Of a stretch of 64,000 bases of DNA, positions 9,001 through 17,736 are shown one piece after another. The number at the start of each line of letters is the position of its first letter. The first letter of the stretch is position 1. The translations under genes were made by a program, and so were the position numbers. The notes below the pieces were generated by a model. It searched no databases and was not told where the DNA came from. It worked only from the letters and a program-made list of their open reading frames with translations. Origin of the DNA: Anaerocolumna jejuensis DSM 15929 (lineage in GTDB: Bacteria > Bacillota > Clostridia > Lachnospirales > Lachnospiraceae); assembly GCF_900142215.1 (NCBI RefSeq), contig NZ_FRAC01000014.1, positions 1-64,000 of the forward strand, in the 5' to 3' direction.

Positions 9001-10576
9001 TTACCTGGGCAAAAAGCTGTCTGAAATAGCTGAAAAGAGGAGGATTGCTCTTTGACAGGATGGGAAGGGGACTGTCGGCACCCATGGCTGCAACGGGCTC
9101 TGCTCCGGTTCTTGCCATAGGAAGAATCGTGGTTCTGTAATCCTCGTAGGTATAACCAAAGGCCTTTTGAAGCCTTGCTCTTTCCTCATCGTTGTATTCC
9201 ACTACCTTCTTATTGGGAATATGAAGGTCCTTCAGCTTCACCAGGTTGCTGTCCAGCCATTCGCCGTAAGGACTGCGGTCAGCATAGCTGTTCTTCAGGT
9301 CTTCATCATCAATAACACGGCCCTTTACGGTATCTACTAAAAGCATCTTACCGGGACGGAGCCTTTCCTTCTTCACGATCTTTTCGGGTGCAATATCAAG
9401 TACTCCGACCTCGGAAGAGAGGATTACATGGTCATCGTCGGTTATATAATAGCGGGAAGGTCTTAAGCCGTTACGGTCAAGCACCGCTCCCATAATATCG
9501 CCGTCACTGAAGAGAATGGAAGCCGGGCCGTCCCAGGGCTCCATCATCGTTGCATAATACTGGTAGAAATCCTTCTTCTCCTGGCTCATATTCTGGTCAT
9601 TGCTCCAGGGCTCCGGTATGGTTATCATAACGGCAAGAGGCAAAGCCATTCCGCTCATGATCAGGAATTCCAATGCATTGTCCAGCATGGCAGAATCAGA
9701 GCCTTCCGTATTGACAACCGGAAGAATCTTATGAAGCTCTTTGTTCAGATACTTGGACTGCATGGTCTCTTCTCTGGCAAGCATCTTATCCACATTGCCC
9801 CGGATGGTATTGATTTCACCGTTGTGCACGATCAGCCTGTTAGGATGGGCTCTCTGCCAGCTGGGATTGGTATTGGTACTGAAACGGGAGTGGACAATGG
9901 CAATGGCAGATTCATAGGCTTCATCCTGAAGGTCCATGAAAAACCTGCGAAGCTGCTTGACTAAGAACATACCCTTATATACAATGGTACGGCTGGATAA
10001 GGATACCACATAGGTGTTATCATTGCTCTGCTCAAATACTCTTCTGGCAATGTAGAGCTTGCGGTCAAATTCAAGTCCCTTCTTCACATCATGGGGTCTC
10101 TTCACAAAGCCCTGCATGATATAGGGCATACATTCTACCGCTTTATGACCAAGAATATCGGGAACGATAGGAACCTCTCTCCAACCGAGGAACTCCATTC
10201 CTTCCTTTTCTACGATAATCTCAAACATCTTCTTTGCCTGGTTCCTGCAAAGCTCTTCCTGAGGAAAGAAGAACATACCGATTCCGTAGTCTCTCTCTCC
10301 GCCAAGGCTGATGTTAAGAGCCTCCGCCTCCTTGGAAAAAAACTTATGGGATATCTGAAGCAGGATTCCAACGCCGTCTCCGGTCTTTCCCTCCGCATCC
10401 TTTCCGGCACGGTGTTCCAGATTCTCAACAATCTTTAACGCATTGGCTACTGTTTCATGGGTTTTTACACCTTTGATATTGACAACTGCTCCGATACCGC
10501 AGTTATCATGTTCAAATCTTGGGTCATATAAGCCCGTCTGGGTACGTTTTGTCTCTTCTACGCCATATCTGTCCAT
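6017..10576 (-). CDS. gltB: glutamate synthase (NADPH), large subunit
   Basis: The product is about 1,519 residues, the normal length of bacterial GltB. It has an N-terminal class II glutamine amidotransferase domain, a central domain, an FMN-binding synthase domain and a C-terminal beta-helix (GXGXG) domain with repeated G-x-G motifs. The amidotransferase nucleophile should be Cys26 in DNCGIGA, exposed after removal of a short propeptide. GGDSNDYFGKGLSGG-like segments mark the beta-helix domain, and CNLDTCPVGVATQ carries Fe-S ligand cysteines. The ATG at 10576 is preferred to the GTG two codons upstream because AGAGG is 7 nt before the ATG and only 1 nt before the GTG. It forms an operon with gltD and has an attenuator-like leader. 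Confidence 0.97.
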   Translation of the reverse strand: MDRYGVEETKRTQTGLYDPRFEHDNCGIGAVVNIKGVKTHETVANALKIVENLEHRAGKDAEGKTGDGVGILLQISHKFFSKEAEALNISLGGERDYGIGMFFFPQEELCRNQAKKMFEIIVEKEGMEFLGWREVPIVPDILGHKAVECMPYIMQGFVKRPHDVKKGLEFDRKLYIARRVFEQSNDNTYVVSLSSRTIVYKGMFLVKQLRRFFMDLQDEAYESAIAIVHSRFSTNTNPSWQRAHPNRLIVHNGEINTIRGNVDKMLAREETMQSKYLNKELHKILPVVNTEGSDSAMLDNALEFLIMSGMALPLAVMITIPEPWSNDQNMSQEKKDFYQYYATMMEPWDGPASILFSDGDIMGAVLDRNGLRPSRYYITDDDHVILSSEVGVLDIAPEKIVKKERLRPGKMLLVDTVKGRVIDDEDLKNSYADRSPYGEWLDSNLVKLKDLHIPNKKVVEYNDEERARLQKAFGYTYEDYRTTILPMARTGAEPVAAMGADSPLPILSKSNPPLFSYFRQLFAQVTNPPIDAIREEIVTSTDVYIGEDGNLLEECAENCKVLKIHNPILTSTDLLKIKSMKIPGFKVETISIIYYKNTSLERAIDHIFVEADRAYKEGANILILSDRGVDENHVAIPSLLAVSAMQQHLVRTKKRTAVAMILESAEPREVHHFATLLGYGACAVNPYLAQESIKQLIVNDMLDKDYYAAVNDYNKAILKGIVKIASKMGISTIQSYQGSKIFEAIGINTQVIEKYFTDTVSRIGGVTIKDIEKQVDELHSKAFDPLGLNTDLTLENSGNHKLRSGKDEHLYNPQTIHQLQKAARTGDYEAFKEYTKLIEKEEEGINLRGLLEFDFPEAGIPIEEVESVDSLVKRFKTGAMSYGSISQEAHETLALAMNMLGGKSNSGEGGESLERLTVGKDGFNRCSAIKQVASGRFGVTSQYLVSAKEIQIKMAQGAKPGEGGQLPAGKVYPWVAKTRHSTPGVGLISPPPHHDIYSIEDLAQLIYDLKNSNTDARISVKLVSEAGVGTVAAGVAKAGAQVILISGFDGGTGAAPRNSIHNAGLPWELGLAETHQTLIMNGLRSRVMVETDGKLMTGRDVVIAALLGAEEFGFATAPLVTLGCVMMRVCNLDTCPVGVATQNPELRKNFKGKPEYVVNFMRFIAEEVREYMAKLGIRKLEDLVGRSDLLKAKEASKAGRAARIDLSKILNNPFAGNTEEAHFDPKKIYNFELENTIDEKILLKKLKGSIASGQSKTIETEVSNIDRTFGTILGSEITKAHGTSLEDDTYVIKCHGSGGQSFGAFIPKGLTLTLSGDSNDYFGKGLSGGKLVVYPPKGTKFEADKNIIIGNVALYGATSGKVFINGVAGERFCVRNSGASAVVEGVGDHGCEYMTGGRVVVLGTTGKNFAAGMSGGIAYVLDDGSNLYKKLNKEMVSMESVSEKYDVLELKSMITEHVKLTGSVKGKDILENFMDYLPKFKKIIPYDYSRMLMTIVQMEEKGLSSEQAQIEAFFANTRG

Positions 10577-10684
10577 TCGCACGCCTCTCTTCTTCTTAAT
10601 TTGCCTGTTTTCAAAACAAAATGCCTGTTTAAATTAACTCCTGTCTTGTTTAAAAAGGAGCTATTCACAATTCTGCATACAAAA

Positions 10685-10722
10685 AAGGCATTCTTGAAAT
10701 TGATTTTCTTCAAGAACACCTT
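10685..10722 (-). terminator. attenuator-like terminator in the gltB leader
   Basis: On the minus strand a 14-bp stem (10709-10722 with 10685-10698, one wobble region) is followed by TTTTTT. It starts only about 14 nt after the -10 box and lies over 100 nt before the gltB start, so it would stop transcription before the gene unless relieved. The 5' arm contains CGAAGGTGTTCTT (10712-10724), matched with one difference in the glnA leader. Confidence 0.8.
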
Positions 10723-10735
10723 CGTTCTGAAACCG

Positions 10736-10764
10736 ATTATAATATATACTGCAAAAAAAAGCAA
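10736..10764 (-). promoter_or_regulatory. gltB promoter
   Basis: On the minus strand, TTGCTT (10759-10764) and a perfect TATAAT (10736-10741) are separated by 17 bp, immediately upstream of the leader terminator. Confidence 0.75.
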
Positions 10765-10868
10765 TCTTTTTTTAAAAAATAATTTATATTATAAGTTTTT
10801 TTATCGATATAACATTATTTTATTAAGTGGTGTTTGGAATGCAAGGGTATCATCCGATATAAATAGAG

Positions 10869-11075
10869 AATAATTCACACTAACTGCTATGCCTTCCCAG
10901 CACGCCGCAAGATTGGGCTGAGGATTTCGCAGGCACAATCTTGTATGTGAATTATGCTTTTCAATAATTCACACTAACTGCCATGCCTTCCCAGCACGCC
11001 GCAAGATTGGGCTGAGGATTTCGCAGGCACAATCTTGTATGTGAATTATGCTTTTCAATAATTCACACTAACTGC
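10869..11075. repeat. 94-bp tandem repeat (two copies plus 19 bp)
   Basis: The 19-mer AATAATTCACACTAACTGC starts at 10869, 10963 and 11057, giving an exact 94-bp period with almost no divergence between units. Each unit contains CAAGATTG...CAATCTTG arms and the hairpin GTGAATTAT-gcttttca-ATAATTCAC. It is the same module as at 5866-6016, here without full pairing in the inner part of the first stem. Confidence 0.9.
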
Positions 11076-11083
11076 TTTAATAG

Positions 11084-11114
11084 GAAGTAAAAATTGCTTT
11101 ATCATTTTTACTTC
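11084..11114. repeat. terminal hairpin of the repeat array
   Basis: GAAGTAAAAAT (11084-11094) and ATTTTTACTTC (11104-11114) form a perfect 11-bp stem around TGCTTTATC. Its loop resembles the GCTTTTCA and GCCTTTT loops of the other module hairpins, although the arm sequence is unrelated. Confidence 0.75.
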
Positions 11115-11143
11115 ACCACCCGGAAGATAAAAGGAGGCTTTCC

Positions 11144-13159
11144 ATGCTCAGTAATAATAATATAACCAATACCAACATCCCAAACAATATTACACAAACA
11201 AATTCCCAGTCAAATTCCGTATCCTCCTCTTCTTCCTCCCATGCCTCCCAGAGTGTTTCCGGCTCCAATTCCCAGACCGGTATCGTTTCCCCTTATGGGC
11301 TGGAAAAAGGCCAGGTGGTAAAAGGAGAAATTATCGATTTAAAGAACAACGAAGTCAGCGTTAAATTAGATGACGGCCAAGTAATCAGGGGAAGACTCGC
11401 AGCGGATGTAAATGAACTATCCATTGGGAGCAAGGTAACCCTGCGTGTGGAGAATGCCTCCTCTCAGAACCTGACTCTTAAGCTCATCCCCTCTGATTCC
11501 TCCGCCTATCTGGAATCCACCATTGACCATGCACTGGAGGCAGCTAACTTAAGTAAGACCGGCAGGAACAAAAGCCTGGTAGCGGAACTGTTAAATGCCA
11601 ACATGTCCATTGATAAAAATACTCTGACAAGCCTGTCAAAGCAGATGCTGCAATTTCCGGACATTTCTTTAAAGACCCTGGTATTTTTAAACCGCAATAA
11701 CCTCCCGGTAAACACTGCCAACGTGACCTTTATGGAAAACTTCTTAAATTCCACCGGAAAGGTCCTCTCCCAGCTTACCTCCCTTTCAGACAGTATCTCC
11801 CAGGCTCTGCAAAATGGAGATGACACGTCTGCAAAGTATAAGCTCCTGTCCCTTCTCCTTCCTTCCGGTGATGCCGCGGCGGCTTCCTCAAGCAGTCAGG
11901 CTGCCGCTGCTGCAGATTCAAAAGCCGCATTTGCGCTTTCCGGTATTCTGAGCCAGGAAGAAAGAAATGCGCTTGTTGAAAATATGAAAACTTCAAACCT
12001 TTATGCAGCGGCTTCTACGAATATGGAGGGTATCCTGACGGGTACGGCAAGTCTTTCGGAAACACTGAACCTCCTTGGGGGCAATTCTGCACTGCTAAAG
12101 GGTACTGATTTACCTGCACAGACAGCAGCCCTTACCTCACCCGAAGCAGGCGGGCTGCCTGACGGGCAGGCTGCTGCCGGGCAAACCGGGCTGCTGCCAG
12201 AGGCAATCCAGAGTAAGCTTCCTGCTCTTAACCCTTCCATTCTCCAAAAGCTGCTTGCCGCCGCTGAAGGATCTGTGGATGGGGCTGTAAACATCCCCGA
12301 CAGTGTCGATAAGCTTCTCACCCCTGAGGAGAGACTTCAATTCCTGAGCCTGCTAAAGGAGAATTTATCACCAAAAGAACTGCCGGAGACCATAACCCGG
12401 GGACTGACCCAGGGAGACATTTCCTCCACTGAACTGCTTGCCGGACTAAAGCCCTTCTTGTCAGAGACTTTTGAATTTTCAAAGGGCAGCGCTGAAAAAA
12501 TTATTTCCTCCAGGGAGTTCAACCGCCTCCTTTCCTCTTCCCTTTTATCCCAGTGGTCCTTATCACCGGAGGATTTGGAAAAGCCTTCTTCTATAAGTGC
12601 ACATTATGAAAGCCTGTTAAAGCAATTAAATGATATCAGAGCGCTTACGGAAAGCACTCCCTTTAAGGATGCTCCTGCCCTGCAGAGCCAGGCAGCCCAG
12701 GTAACAGATACCCTGAATTTCATGAACACCTTGAACCACCTCTTTACTTACCTGCAGGTTCCTGTAAAGCTGAAGAACCAGTATACGGACAGCGAGCTTT
12801 ATATTTACTCCAATAAGAAATCGGAGCTGGACATTACCGAGGGTGTACGGGTTGTCCTTCATCTTAAAATGGATAGCTTAGGTCCCTTGGATGTAGCAAT
12901 AGACTTAAGACAGAACCAGCTTAAGAATTCCTTCTATCTGGAGAACAGGGAAATAAAGGACCTTCTCTCCTCCCATATGGAAAACCTTGAAGCAAGGCTT
13001 GAGAACCTGGGATATCAGGTAAAGACAGAATTCTACGACAGGCAGAAGGAAATCAACAATCCAGCCGATGCAGCCAGAGACCACCTTCTGTCATTAAATC
13101 ATGGTCCTTCTGTCCATCCTATGGAAAAGAAACGCTACCACTTTGATATCCGGGCATAA
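11144..13159 (+). CDS. FliK-like flagellar hook-length control protein
   Basis: The product has 671 residues. The first 45 are a low-complexity Asn/Ser/Gln stretch, as in secreted FliK proteins. A small beta domain follows (VVKGEIIDLKNNEVSVKLDD region), then a long linker rich in Ala, Gly and Ser. The C-terminal part (about 555-640: LGPLDVAIDLRQNQLKNSFY and later ENLGYQVKTEFY) matches the FliK C-terminal domain that binds FlhB and switches export from hook to filament. No other flagellar structural genes flank it; motA-motB are 21 kb away. GGAGG lies 6 nt before the ATG. Sub-family and exact role are uncertain. Confidence 0.75.
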   Translation: MLSNNNITNTNIPNNITQTNSQSNSVSSSSSSHASQSVSGSNSQTGIVSPYGLEKGQVVKGEIIDLKNNEVSVKLDDGQVIRGRLAADVNELSIGSKVTLRVENASSQNLTLKLIPSDSSAYLESTIDHALEAANLSKTGRNKSLVAELLNANMSIDKNTLTSLSKQMLQFPDISLKTLVFLNRNNLPVNTANVTFMENFLNSTGKVLSQLTSLSDSISQALQNGDDTSAKYKLLSLLLPSGDAAAASSSSQAAAAADSKAAFALSGILSQEERNALVENMKTSNLYAAASTNMEGILTGTASLSETLNLLGGNSALLKGTDLPAQTAALTSPEAGGLPDGQAAAGQTGLLPEAIQSKLPALNPSILQKLLAAAEGSVDGAVNIPDSVDKLLTPEERLQFLSLLKENLSPKELPETITRGLTQGDISSTELLAGLKPFLSETFEFSKGSAEKIISSREFNRLLSSSLLSQWSLSPEDLEKPSSISAHYESLLKQLNDIRALTESTPFKDAPALQSQAAQVTDTLNFMNTLNHLFTYLQVPVKLKNQYTDSELYIYSNKKSELDITEGVRVVLHLKMDSLGPLDVAIDLRQNQLKNSFYLENREIKDLLSSHMENLEARLENLGYQVKTEFYDRQKEINNPADAARDHLLSLNHGPSVHPMEKKRYHFDIRA

Positions 13160-13162
13160 AAT

Positions 13163-13213
13163 AACCGCAGTAATACACAGGTAATTACTCCTTTGTATTA
13201 CTGCGGTTTTTAT
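13163..13213. terminator. bidirectional terminator
   Basis: A 14-bp stem (AACCGCAGTAATAC, 13163-13176, with 13195-13208) is followed by TTTTTA on the plus strand and by ATTTTAT on the minus strand. It separates the convergent FliK-like and TraX-family genes. Confidence 0.9.
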
Positions 13214-13320
13214 TAAAAAATCAATTACATTTTTAAACTTTCTAATAGGAGCATTACAGGCAAATCCGCTATATGTACGGGTAACGGGTATTTGCAATCA
13301 AATAGACAGCTCTTTTCTAT

Positions 13321-14349
13321 TTATATAATATTCATCGCCCTGCATATCAGATAGAGTATAAACAAATGAACCGGATAGAAGGCATAAAATATGTATTTCA
13401 GCCTGAGTCCTCTTTCACCATTATAAAGACCTATGGGTATAATGGCAAATATCGCTGTCAGCTCCGATAAAGACATGATATTTAATACAAGGTAGCCTCC
13501 AAGCCCCGACAGTGCCGGCTTTCTCCTAAGAGCATACATAACTGCTATGGTAAGGACTCCAAAGCCCGAATAATCCGTAATCAAAAGGTTAGCGAGAAGG
13601 ATTCCGGCGACCAGTACCGTACAGTCTGCCAGGAAAATTTCTAATTCTCTATCCTCCTTGTTCTTTTTCAGATAGGCAATCAAAAGTACGATGCCGGCAA
13701 CAACTGCCATTCCGATAAACAGCAATCTCTGATAGGGCACTGCCGGTGTAATATCCCTGCCCGTAAAACCTAACAAAATGCTATTCACCGTAAACATAAT
13801 ACTCTGAGCAGAAGTAAAGACGATAAAACCAACTCCGGCGGCTCCGGCAATGGAAAGTATGGGAAGCCATTTTTTATCCTTTAATCGTTCACCGACCAGC
13901 TGAAAGCCCCACATCACCAGAAAGCCTATCAGCAGAGTAAAGAATACATTCTGATATCCAAAATTAAAAACCTTTCCGCTAAAAGCAAGGTCAAAGGGTA
14001 TTTCCGAGATTAATGCAAATATCCCCAGCCTTATAGCATATTTTCTCTTATTGCTTGTATGAACAAAGCCCTCGACCAGCAAAAAGCAAAAGAGCGGAAA
14101 TCCAAGCCTGCCAATCATTCTCATAATACCATCAATCATATTTAATAGATTGCTTGCTGCAGCGTTTCCTTCTGTTCCCATGCCCATATTGTAAAACCCT
14201 CTGGTTATCAGAGTCCGGTCCAATATAGTCGCAGCAATATGATCAATCAGCATAACAAATATTGCAATCAGCTTTAAAGTGCTTCCCGGTATTCCTCTTT
14301 TCTTAATCCTTTCCTCCGGGAAAGAAGGTACTGCTGTGATATCTTCCAT
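13321..14349 (-). CDS. TraX-family integral membrane protein
   Basis: The product has about 342 residues and roughly nine hydrophobic segments. The sequence STLKLIAIFVMLIDH, the RLGIFALISEIPFDLAF motif, FGYQNVFFTLLIG and a C-terminal FYPVHLFIL motif are characteristic of the TraX family, named after the F-pilin acetylase and common in Firmicutes chromosomes as a probable membrane acyltransferase. No conjugation genes are nearby, so pilin acetylation is unlikely; the substrate is unknown. The ATG at 14349 follows GGGAGG closely and is preferred over a TTG that overlaps that ribosome site. Confidence 0.8.
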   Translation of the reverse strand: MEDITAVPSFPEERIKKRGIPGSTLKLIAIFVMLIDHIAATILDRTLITRGFYNMGMGTEGNAAASNLLNMIDGIMRMIGRLGFPLFCFLLVEGFVHTSNKRKYAIRLGIFALISEIPFDLAFSGKVFNFGYQNVFFTLLIGFLVMWGFQLVGERLKDKKWLPILSIAGAAGVGFIVFTSAQSIMFTVNSILLGFTGRDITPAVPYQRLLFIGMAVVAGIVLLIAYLKKNKEDRELEIFLADCTVLVAGILLANLLITDYSGFGVLTIAVMYALRRKPALSGLGGYLVLNIMSLSELTAIFAIIPIGLYNGERGLRLKYIFYAFYPVHLFILYLICRAMNII

Positions 14350-14628
14350 AATTCCTCCCAATCAGGTTAATGTTGCAGAATGCCATGGCAAACTGCATTT
14401 CCTAAATTATACCATTTTTGAAAGTAAATAACAATGCCTTAGCTGCTATATAAGATGAATTAAGCTTTCTGACCTTTTCCAGATATAAATATGCCATATA
14501 TCCCAGCCTTTTTACACCCTGAAATGAGACAACCTGATACATCACGTTGTTTCTTTTAATATTCAGTTGTAAATGAATTTACCCTTGTGAAGTGAATCTA
14601 CTTGATTATAACCTATTTAGAAAAATTC
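14350..14628. other. intergenic region without gene
   Basis: AT-rich stretch between the TraX-family gene and the gat operon terminator. It presumably holds the TraX-family promoter; I see no further structure. Confidence 0.4.
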
Positions 14629-14670
14629 CAGGGGCTTATTCCCCTTTAGAATGGATTTAATAAGCCCCTG
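14618..14670 (-). terminator. terminator of the aspS-gatCAB operon
   Basis: CAGGGGCTTATT (14629-14640) pairs with AATAAGCCCCTG (14659-14670). On the minus strand the stem is followed by GAATTTTTC. It lies 24 nt beyond the gatB stop codon. Confidence 0.85.
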
Positions 14671-14694
14671 TTCAAATAGTCTTATTCCCTGCTC

Positions 14695-16125
14695 CTATGC
14701 CATTAATTCCTTCAGAAGCTTATTAATCATGCCCGGATCTGCTTTTCCCTTCATTTCCTTCATGGTCTGCCCCACTAAGAAGCCAATCGCTTTCTCCTTA
14801 CCGCTTCGGTAATCATTTACCGAGGCAGGGTTTTCCGCAAGGATTCTCTCTATGGTAGACTTTAGCACCCCTTCGTCGCTAACCATGGAAAGCCCTTTTT
14901 CCTCCACGTATTTAACAGGGTCTGCGTTATCCTTGAATATCTTTTCAAACACTTCCTTGGCAACCGTTCTGTTAATCTTATTGTCTCCGATAAGCTTTAT
15001 AAGTCCTGCAAGGTGCTCTGCGCTGAAGGCGATATCCTCTGCTTCCTTTTCCTCTTCCTTTAACAGGCGCATGGTTTCTACCATCAGCCAGTTGGATACT
15101 TCCTTGGGCTTTTCGCAGAGGGCAACGGTTTCTTCAAAAAGGTCTGCCAGGTGCTTGGAGCCTGTTATGATTCCCGCATCATAGGCAGGTATATCATATT
15201 CCTTCTCATAACGAATCATCTTCTCATCCCGAAGCTCCGGCTGGCGGTTTTTGATTTTCACCAGCCATTCATCACTGATTACGATTGGAACCAGGTCCGG
15301 TTCCGGGAAATAGCGGTAATCCTGGGCATCCTCCTTGGAACGCATGGCAAAGCTGTTATCCTTATTATCATCCCAGCGTCTGGTTTCCTGAATGACTGCC
15401 TTGCCGTATTCCAATACCTCTATCTGACGTTTTCTCTCTCCTTCAATGGCTCTTGCAATAGCCTTAAAGGAGTTCATGTTCTTCATTTCCGTTCTGGTAC
15501 CGAACTCCTTTGCTCCCATTTCCCTGATGGAAAGATTGATATCCGCTCTCAGGGAACCCTCCTGCATCTTACAGTCAGAGACTCCAAGGTACTGCAGGAT
15601 AAGCTTAAGCTTCTCCAGATAGGCAATGACCTCTTCGGCACTTCTCATATCCGGCTCGCTTACAATTTCAATAAGGGGCACGCCGCAGCGGTTGTAATCC
15701 ACCAGGGTACAGTCTTCCCACGGGTCATGTATCAGCTTTCCGGCATCCTCTTCCATGTGGATTTCATGGATTCCGACCACCTTCCTGCCCGATGAGGTCT
15801 CAATCTCAATTCCTCCGTCATGGCAAATGGGAAGGTACAGCTGTGATACCTGATAGGCCTTTGGAAGATCGGGATAGAAATAATTCTTACGGTCAAATTT
15901 ACAGTTCTGATTTATTTCACAGTTCATGGCAAGTCCTGCCGCAATGGCATATTCCACGACCTTTCCGTTTAATACGGGCAGGGTTCCCGGCATACCGGTA
16001 CACACCGGACAGCAATGGGTATTGGGCTCTCCTCCGAACTGGGTGGTGCAGCCGCAGAATATTTTCGTCTTCGTCGCCAGCTCTACATGGACTTCCAGAC
16101 CAATGACGGTTTCGTATGTTTTCAT
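14695..16125 (-). CDS. gatB: Asp-tRNA(Asn)/Glu-tRNA(Gln) amidotransferase subunit B
   Basis: GatB binds misacylated tRNA and phosphorylates its Asp or Glu side chain in the GatCAB complex. The 476 residues are full length: an N-terminal kinase-like domain (TVIGLEVHVELATKTKIFC, the TH-x-C-C-P-V-C zinc region, GGVPLIEIVSEPD-like CGVPLIEIVSEPD) and a C-terminal helical YqeY-like tail (VGQTMKEMKGKADPGMINK). The ATG at 16125 has AAAGGAG upstream; a more upstream ATG would add eleven non-conserved residues. Last gene of aspS-gatC-gatA-gatB. Confidence 0.97.
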   Translation of the reverse strand: MKTYETVIGLEVHVELATKTKIFCGCTTQFGGEPNTHCCPVCTGMPGTLPVLNGKVVEYAIAAGLAMNCEINQNCKFDRKNYFYPDLPKAYQVSQLYLPICHDGGIEIETSSGRKVVGIHEIHMEEDAGKLIHDPWEDCTLVDYNRCGVPLIEIVSEPDMRSAEEVIAYLEKLKLILQYLGVSDCKMQEGSLRADINLSIREMGAKEFGTRTEMKNMNSFKAIARAIEGERKRQIEVLEYGKAVIQETRRWDDNKDNSFAMRSKEDAQDYRYFPEPDLVPIVISDEWLVKIKNRQPELRDEKMIRYEKEYDIPAYDAGIITGSKHLADLFEETVALCEKPKEVSNWLMVETMRLLKEEEKEAEDIAFSAEHLAGLIKLIGDNKINRTVAKEVFEKIFKDNADPVKYVEEKGLSMVSDEGVLKSTIERILAENPASVNDYRSGKEKAIGFLVGQTMKEMKGKADPGMINKLLKELMA

Positions 16126-16188
16126 AGTAACTCCTTTCGTGAATATCAGGTCATTCATTTGATATTCCTGAATACCTAGTAGAAAAAT

Positions 16189-17625
16189 CTATCTTGTTTG
16201 TTCAAAGCGATAAGCCGCTTTTAAGATATCCTTTTCCCCAAAGTGCTTTCCGATTAACTGAAGGCCGATGGGAAGCCCCTGCTTATCCACTCCGCAGGGA
16301 AGGCTGATAGCCGGAAGCCCTGTCAGGTTAACGGATACGGTATAGATATCTCCCAGATACATCTGCAGGGGGTCGGACAGGCTCTCTCCGATTTTCGGAG
16401 CCGTTGCCGGCGCAGTCGGTCCAAGGATAATGTCAAATTTATCAAAGGCCCTGTCAAAGCCCTCTTTTATCAGAGCTTTTACTCTTAAGGCCTTATTATA
16501 GTAAGCGTCATAATAGCCGGAGCTGAGAACGAAAGCACCAATCATCATTCTGCGTTTTACCTCATTACCAAAGCCCTCGCTTCTGGTCTTCTTATAGACC
16601 TCCTGAAGCCCTTCAAAATCCTCCGTACGGTATCCGTATTTGATGCCGTCATATCTGGACAGGTTGGAACTGGCTTCTGCAGATGCGATAACATAATAAG
16701 CAGGTATGGCATATTCCACTGCATCCAGGTCAAATTCTTCTATTGAGGCACCCTGTCTTTCCAGTACTCTGGCCGCCTCTAAAATACTTGTCTTGATTTC
16801 CTCTGACAGGCCGCTTCCCAGATACCCTTTGGGAATTCCTATCTTCATTCCCTTAACATCCCCGCCTAATGCCTTGCTGTAATCATAGCTTTCTGTCGGA
16901 ACGCTGGTGGAATCCCTTTTATCATGGCCTGAGATAATATCAAGCGCTGCCGCACAATCTGCCACATTCCTTCCGATGGGACCTATCTGGTCCAGGGAAG
17001 AGGCATAGGCAACCAGTCCGTAGCGGGATACGGTGCCATAGGTAGGCTTTATGCCGGTTACTCCGCAGAAAGCACTTGGCTGTCGGATGGAACCGCCGGT
17101 GTCAGAGCCCAATGCATAAAAGGCTTCCTCCGCCGCAACTGCAGCTGCGGAACCACCGCTGGAACCACCCGGCACACGCTCTGTGTTTCTGGGGTTTTTC
17201 GTAATTCCAAAATAGGAAGTCTCTGTAGTACTTCCCATGGCGAACTCATCCATGTTTGTCTTTCCGATGATAACAGCACCCTGGGCTCTCAATCTCTCCA
17301 CTACCGTAGCATTGTAGGGGGGTATGAAGTTATGCAATATTTTAGAGCCGCAGGTGGTCTTTATTCCTTTGGTGCAGATATTATCCTTCACTGCAACGGG
17401 CACCCCTGCTAAAGGAGCATCTGCCAGCTCACCGCTGTCGATTCTTTTCTGCACTTCTTCTGCTTCCGACAGTGCGCTCTCTTCCAGAACTGAGATATAG
17501 CAGTTATACTCTCCATCCCGTTCCTTGATTTTATCTATCTGAAGGCTGACTGCTTCTGCAACTGATATTTCTTTCTCTTTGATTTTTTTCCCCAATTCCA
17601 GGGCTGATAATTTGGTTATATCCAT
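16189..17625 (-). CDS. gatA: Asp-tRNA(Asn)/Glu-tRNA(Gln) amidotransferase subunit A
   Basis: GatA is the glutaminase that supplies ammonia for transamidation. The 478 residues carry the amidase-signature catalytic triad: Lys80 in VAVKDN, the cis-Ser155 in PGGSSGGSA and the nucleophile Ser179 in SDTGGSI, one residue offset from the S. aureus enzyme as I remember it. The ATG at 17625 follows AGAGG; the upstream extension of 18 residues is not family-like. It sits between gatC and gatB in the same direction and shares their regulation. Confidence 0.97.
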   Translation of the reverse strand: MDITKLSALELGKKIKEKEISVAEAVSLQIDKIKERDGEYNCYISVLEESALSEAEEVQKRIDSGELADAPLAGVPVAVKDNICTKGIKTTCGSKILHNFIPPYNATVVERLRAQGAVIIGKTNMDEFAMGSTTETSYFGITKNPRNTERVPGGSSGGSAAAVAAEEAFYALGSDTGGSIRQPSAFCGVTGIKPTYGTVSRYGLVAYASSLDQIGPIGRNVADCAAALDIISGHDKRDSTSVPTESYDYSKALGGDVKGMKIGIPKGYLGSGLSEEIKTSILEAARVLERQGASIEEFDLDAVEYAIPAYYVIASAEASSNLSRYDGIKYGYRTEDFEGLQEVYKKTRSEGFGNEVKRRMMIGAFVLSSGYYDAYYNKALRVKALIKEGFDRAFDKFDIILGPTAPATAPKIGESLSDPLQMYLGDIYTVSVNLTGLPAISLPCGVDKQGLPIGLQLIGKHFGEKDILKAAYRFEQTR

Positions 17626-17736
17626 GCTGACCTCTTTTCTTTCAACATCTTCCGATGGTTTGTAATCCAGGACAGGCATTTTGCCGCATTATGCCGCATT
17701 TTACCGCTTTCTGCTTATGTCCAGTTTACTTATCCG

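Noticed and set aside
4743..10438. long plus-strand frames across gltB and gltD
   Set aside because: They are antisense to well-conserved genes and have no independent start or codon support.
12120..12210. GC-rich repeats as a regulatory or mobile element
   Set aside because: They encode the Ala/Gly-rich linker of the FliK-like protein in frame; simple low-complexity coding sequence.
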